Origin: an uncultured Lachnospiraceae bacterium
Lineage (GTDB): Bacteria; Bacillota; Clostridia; Lachnospirales; Lachnospiraceae
Direction of reading: 5' to 3'
DNA length: 64,000 nucleotides
Assembly (NCBI GenBank): GCA_910579805.1
Contig: CAJTWM010000010.1
Span: forward strand, 51,406 to 115,405
Part shown: positions 61,237 through 64,000 of the stretch, in pieces
Layout of the letters: every line of letters starts with the position of its first letter
Position numbering within the stretch: the first letter of the stretch is position 1
The notes under the pieces: generated by a model
The model's database searches: none
What the model was told of the DNA's origin: nothing
What the model saw: the letters and a program-made list of their open reading frames with translations, nothing else
Position numbers and translations under genes: made by a program

Positions 61237-61265
61237 TTGACAATGAAGGGGGATGGTGGTATTCT
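61237..61265 (+). promoter_or_regulatory. infC operon promoter with upstream phased A-tracts
   Basis: TTGACA (61237-61242) and TATTCT (61260-61265) are 17 bases apart. Repeats of GAAAAAGTC precede it; the three A-tracts nearest the -35 are centred about 11 bases apart (near 61208, 61219 and 61230), which suggests a curved UP-type region. Confidence 0.7.
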
Positions 61266-61271
61266 GATAAA

Positions 61272-61429
61272 GCGTGTGATGGGAACACACAAAACAGGCA
61301 AGCAGAGTATCCGCTCTCACCCTATGGCAATCGGGCTTATAGGCGTTTATAGTTCTAATACCTTTATGATATTTAGTACAGATTGGTGTAGAGTTATGTC
61401 AGTGGATAGTTATGCTATCCGCTTTTTTT
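61272..61429 (+). promoter_or_regulatory. L20-type leader of infC-rpmI-rplT
   Basis: The leader contains a stretch with CCGCTCTCACC, ATGGCAATCGGGCTTATAGG and TTATAGTTCTAATA that I recognise from Firmicute L20 leaders. It ends in a terminator AGTGGATAG/CTATCCGCT with seven T (61401-61429). Free L20 protein would favour termination. Identification rests on memory of the motif plus operon context. Confidence 0.75.
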
Positions 61430-61497
61430 GCGCAGACCCCTGCAGGGGAAATGTGCCGCTAAAGCGACGCACGGGTCGCGCAGCAGGAAGGGAAAAG
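61429..61497 (+). repeat. family C dispersed repeat, copy C2
   Basis: Begins TGCGCAGACCCC at the end of the leader terminator and matches C1 upstream of thrS. Like C1 it lies between a leader terminator and the start of an essential gene. Confidence 0.6.
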
Positions 61498-61561
61498 CGG
61501 TTCCCTTTACCTGATTTATGTAAAATAACGGAATGGTACAATCTTATGGAGGTGCAAGGCA

Positions 61562-62068
61562 ATTAGCGATTTAATGATTAACGAACAGATTAGAGACAAG
61601 GAAGTACGAGTGGTTGGAGAAGACGGGGAACAATTAGGGATCATGTCTTCAAGAGATGCTATGAAATTAGCGGAGGACGCAGGGCTTGATTTGGTAAAGA
61701 TCGCACCAACGGCAAAGCCTCCGGTTTGTAAAATCGTGGATTACGGTAAGTTCAAATATGAACAGACCAGAAAAGAGAAAGAAGCAAAGAAAAAGCAAAA
61801 AGTAATTGAAATCAAAGAAATACGTCTTTCTCCCAATATTGATACGAACGATCTGAATACCAAAATGAATGCGGCCAGAAAATTCCTTTCCAAAGGAGAC
61901 AAGGTAAAGATCACACTCCGTTTCCGCGGGCGTGAGATGGCGCATATGGCCAATAGTAAGCATATTTTGGATGATTTTGCAAAAGAACTTTCGGATATTG
62001 CGGTAGTTGAAAAAGCGCCGAAGGTAGAGGGACGAAGCATGACAATGTTTTTAACTGAAAAGCGTTAG
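61562..62068 (+). CDS. infC: translation initiation factor IF-3
   Basis: 168 residues if started at the ATT at 61562: GGAGGTG (61548-61554) lies seven bases upstream, and the product begins MSDLMINEQIR. The in-frame ATG at 61574 would be 19 bases from that site. A rare AUU start is a known hallmark of infC and allows IF-3 to limit its own synthesis. The N-domain, the lysine-rich linker (KEKEAKKKQKV) and the C-domain are normal. It dissociates ribosomes and checks the initiator codon. First gene of the infC-rpmI-rplT operon. Confidence 0.95.
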   Translation: MSDLMINEQIRDKEVRVVGEDGEQLGIMSSRDAMKLAEDAGLDLVKIAPTAKPPVCKIVDYGKFKYEQTRKEKEAKKKQKVIEIKEIRLSPNIDTNDLNTKMNAARKFLSKGDKVKITLRFRGREMAHMANSKHILDDFAKELSDIAVVEKAPKVEGRSMTMFLTEKR

Positions 62069-62119
62069 TTCGTACAGTTAAAATAGATTTTAGTTTAGAA
62101 GGATTAGGAGGAACTTGAT

Positions 62120-62317
62120 ATGCCAAAAATGAAGACAAGCAAATCAGCTGCAAAACGTTTTAAAGTAACGGGAACAGGTAAATTAAAGAGAAGTAAAGCT
62201 TATAAAAGCCATATCTTAACCAAGAAAACGACAAAAAGAAAGAGAAATCTTAGAAAGCCGGCTATTACGGACGCAACGAATGTTAAGAATATGAAGAAGA
62301 TTTTACCTTATTTATAA
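62120..62317 (+). CDS. rpmI: 50S ribosomal protein bL35
   Basis: 65 residues, the normal length. Starts MPKMKTSKSAAKRFKVTGTG and ends KNMKKILPYL, both typical. It is a basic protein of the large subunit, between infC and rplT. ATG has AGGAGG upstream. Confidence 0.97.
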   Translation: MPKMKTSKSAAKRFKVTGTGKLKRSKAYKSHILTKKTTKRKRNLRKPAITDATNVKNMKKILPYL

Positions 62318-62345
62318 GTCTGGTTAAGAAGGAGGAAATAAGACA

Positions 62346-62702
62346 ATGGCAAGAATCAAAGGCGGCATGAACGCAAGAAGAAAACATAACAGAGTATTAA
62401 AGCTTGCAAAAGGTTACAGGGGTGCAAGATCAAAACAGTATAGAATCGCAAAACAGTCTGTAATGAGAGCTTTGACTTCTTCCTATGCAGGAAGAAAAGA
62501 AAGAAAACGTCAGTTCAGACAGCTGTGGATCGCGCGTATCAACGCGGCTGCAAGACTGAATGGTTTATCTTACAGCAAATTTATGTATGGATTGAAGTTA
62601 GCGGGCGTTGACATGAACAGAAAAATGCTGGCAGAGTTAGCCGTAAACGATGCGGAAGGATTTAAATCTCTGGCAGAGCTTGCAAAATCCAAGATTGCGT
62701 AA
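62346..62702 (+). CDS. rplT: 50S ribosomal protein bL20
   Basis: 118 residues, normal length. Segments MARIKGGMNARRKHNRVLKL, RQLWIARINAAARLNGLSYS and LAELAVNDAEGF are characteristic. Besides its structural role in 50S assembly, L20 is the repressor acting on the operon leader. ATG has GGAGG upstream. A terminator follows at 62741. Confidence 0.98.
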   Translation: MARIKGGMNARRKHNRVLKLAKGYRGARSKQYRIAKQSVMRALTSSYAGRKERKRQFRQLWIARINAAARLNGLSYSKFMYGLKLAGVDMNRKMLAELAVNDAEGFKSLAELAKSKIA

Positions 62703-62740
62703 TCAGCCGGTAATTCATGGAACGGTTTTAAACAGATTAG

Positions 62741-62774
62741 GGCATATAACAGACAGACTGTTATGTGCCTTTTG
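62741..62774 (+). terminator. intrinsic terminator of infC-rpmI-rplT
   Basis: GGCATATAACAG (62741-62752) pairs with CTGTTATGTGCC (62758-62769) with one G-T pair, followed by four T. The stretch 62775-62951 behind it holds no gene that I can support. Confidence 0.8.
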
Positions 62775-62951
62775 TTTGGTCTGCGCGTTGTGGATGCGGT
62801 CTGGTGGATTTCCTGTAAGGAAAAAGGTTATTTTTGAAATAGGAGGAAAAATAGAATAAATATCGGAAAACGGGTTAGTATAAGTGAGGGATAAAAAAGA
62901 GGCGGCGTCGAATGGTGTCGAACAGGATTCTATTAAGATTGCTGAAAAGTA

Positions 62952-62980
62952 TTGACATTTCTTCAACCGATTACTATAAT
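62952..62980 (+). promoter_or_regulatory. tRNA-Asn promoter
   Basis: Perfect consensus: TTGACA (62952-62957) and TATAAT (62975-62980) exactly 17 bases apart, 18 bases before the tRNA. Confidence 0.85.
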
Positions 62981-62998
62981 TAAATTTGTTAAGAATAA

Positions 62999-63070
62999 TC
63001 CTCGATAGCTCAATGGTAGAGCACGCGGCTGTTAACCGCGGGGTTGTAGGTTCGAGCCCTACTCGGGGAG
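62999..63070 (+). tRNA. tRNA-Asn (anticodon GTT)
   Basis: Cloverleaf of 72 bases. Acceptor arms TCCTCGA and TCGGGGA, D-arm with AGCTCAATGGTAGAGC, anticodon stem GCGGC/GCCGC-type around CTGTTAAC with GTT, and T-arm GTAGGTTCGAGCCCTAC. Discriminator G; CCA is not encoded. Confidence 0.97.
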
Positions 63071-63079
63071 CTTGAAAAG

Positions 63080-63109
63080 ACCCGCAGACAGTGATGTTTG
63101 CGGGTTTTG
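63080..63109 (+). terminator. terminator of tRNA-Asn
   Basis: ACCCGCA pairs with TGCGGGT (63080-63086 with 63099-63105), followed by TTT. Confidence 0.75.
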
Positions 63110-63178
63110 CGTATCCGAGGATGAGAGAGAAGAAGTTTTGGCAGGCAATATACTGTTAACCGAAAAAGGATATACTTT

Positions 63179-63190
63179 GATAGCTCAATG
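63179..63190 (+). other. tRNA-Asn D-arm fragment
   Basis: GATAGCTCAATG here repeats exactly the bases at 63004-63015 of tRNA-Asn, 175 bases away. The surrounding bases are not a complete tRNA. It may be a remnant of a duplicated tRNA or an attachment-site scar. Confidence 0.4.
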
Positions 63191-63583
63191 AAATAGTAAC
63201 ACTTGTTAGAAATCTAGCTGTTTTTTACACGAAATGGATGGTTTTCATTCTGGTTCATATAAAACAGGAATGGTAATATAGAATATTTATAAAAGAAAAA
63301 ATATATGCGGGATGTACGAAAGCGAGGGTAAAGCTGTGGCTTTCCATGTAATGAAACCTTGTATTGAATTTATGCAAGGTTTCATTTTTGCATGAACTGA
63401 TTAAAGATAAACAGAAAATAGATTATGCTTATGGAAATGGGTGTATTATTTAAAAAACATTTTCATATAGCATATTATGGCAATTATATGTTAGAATACT
63501 AAATAAATATAAGATAACCTTGTGATTTTTAGATGGTGTATTGATAAGCATTGTTGTAGATGAATGAAAAGAGGTTCCTGTTA
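63191..63583. other. AT-rich intergenic region with orphan terminator
   Basis: No convincing gene. A strong terminator lies at 63352-63389: TGAAACCTTG pairs with CAAGGTTTCA, followed by five T. It may end a short untranslated RNA from about 63300. The base composition is more AT-rich than the rest of the window. Confidence 0.5.
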
Positions 63584-64000
63584 ATGGATGTGCAAAAATC
63601 GGAGATAACAGAATATCTAAAATTATCTGGAAAGGTTGAGTCGGAATATAATGGAATAGAGGAAAATGATGATAATGAAGGCAGTGAAGCAGATGTCCCG
63701 TATGAAGTTCAGAACATTCGTGTCACTCAGAAAATGATAACTGTGTTCCAAATAGAACATTGGATTTCTGCGGAGAATGGAGCGAGGTTAAATTTGTCGC
63801 CAGAATATCAAAGGAATTTGGTATGGGACGAAAAAAGAAAAAGTGCATTGATTGAATCTTTATTGCTTCGTATACCAATACCAGCATTTTATCTAGATGA
63901 GGATAGTGACGGAAATAAAAATGTCATAGATGGCTTGCAGCGTTTGTCGGCGATACATTCATATTTAAATAATGAATTTTCCTTAACGAAAATGCAGTAT
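63584..64000 (+). CDS. DUF262 (GmrSD/ParB-like) protein, partial
   Basis: Open from ATG 63584 to the right edge (139 codons seen). After an acidic N-terminus (EENDDNEGSEAD) comes the DUF262 signature: LSPEYQRNLVWDEKRKSALI, IPIPAFYLDED and VIDGLQRLSAIHSYL, with the DGxQR motif of the ParB-like nucleotide-dependent nuclease fold. Relatives form the GmrS half of type IV modification-dependent restriction or stand-alone defence proteins. AAGAGG lies upstream. Codon use (many AAT, TTA, ATA) is more AT-rich than in the genes before tRNA-Asn, which suggests horizontal acquisition. Confidence 0.85.
   Translation, partial: MDVQKSEITEYLKLSGKVESEYNGIEENDDNEGSEADVPYEVQNIRVTQKMITVFQIEHWISAENGARLNLSPEYQRNLVWDEKRKSALIESLLLRIPIPAFYLDEDSDGNKNVIDGLQRLSAIHSYLNNEFSLTKMQY

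Overview
The window looks like chromosomal DNA of a low-to-mid GC Clostridia, most likely a member of the Lachnospiraceae. Support comes from Gram-positive ribosome binding sites, a T-box leader in front of thrS, an L20-type leader in front of infC-rpmI-rplT, and several families that I know mainly from Lachnospiraceae (DUF5717, DUF5716, DUF6033, DUF1540, CD3324). This assignment is inference; no 16S gene is present. Most of the window is dense, ordinary-looking chromosome. The last kilobase, after tRNA-Asn, is clearly more AT-rich.

Layout. 1-368: the 5' part of a YtrA-type GntR regulator with its probable operator. 550-7582: four co-directional genes forming a poorly characterised module (a DUF5717 giant protein, a DUF5716 Hsp70/actin-like ATPase, a TPR-like protein and a two-TM coiled-coil protein). 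7753-11464: purC-purF-purB, with purA later at 40240. 11559-14248: a tldD/tldE protease pair, then a DUF6033 gene.

15335-34961: a large Ter-type (tellurite/stress) locus. It holds a TRSP phosphoribosyltransferase, a StiP-like PELOTA protein, an ATP-grasp ligase, a CitE-like lyase, two YceG-type proteins (one fused to a trypsin-like protease), a rhomboid protease, TelA, three tandem TerD paralogues plus a fourth divergent one with AIM24, a PMCA-type Ca2+ ATPase and an HAD phosphatase. A CD3324-APH fusion and a SHOCT-like protein sit inside it. By analogy with published comparative genomics of Ter systems, the PRTase, StiP, ATP-grasp, lyase and HAD genes may make a nucleoside-like metabolite. 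TerD, TelA and the cation pump would form the membrane-linked metal/stress arm. The rhomboid and the YceG-protease fusion suggest an added proteolytic arm.

35069-46242: a membrane-anchored protein, a MacB-like ABC exporter with a coiled-coil FtsX permease, purA, a LysR regulator, an HAD hydrolase, a small membrane protein and a GH2 beta-mannosidase. 46481-51098: a SEC-C protein, the TrkH/TrkA potassium system, a C_GCAxxG_C_C protein, YqeY and an S51 peptidase. 51348-61179: an ECF sigma/anti-sigma pair, thrS with its T-box, DUF1540, a two-component system and a three-gene ABC exporter. 61562-62702: infC (with an AUU start), rpmI and rplT. 62999-63070: tRNA-Asn, then an AT-rich stretch and the start of a DUF262 gene running off the end.

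Three families of short dispersed intergenic repeats were found by reading: family A (about 165-200 bp, structured, with compensatory changes, flanking the ATP-grasp gene), family B (94 bp) and family C (about 68 bp, placed between leader terminators and start codons).
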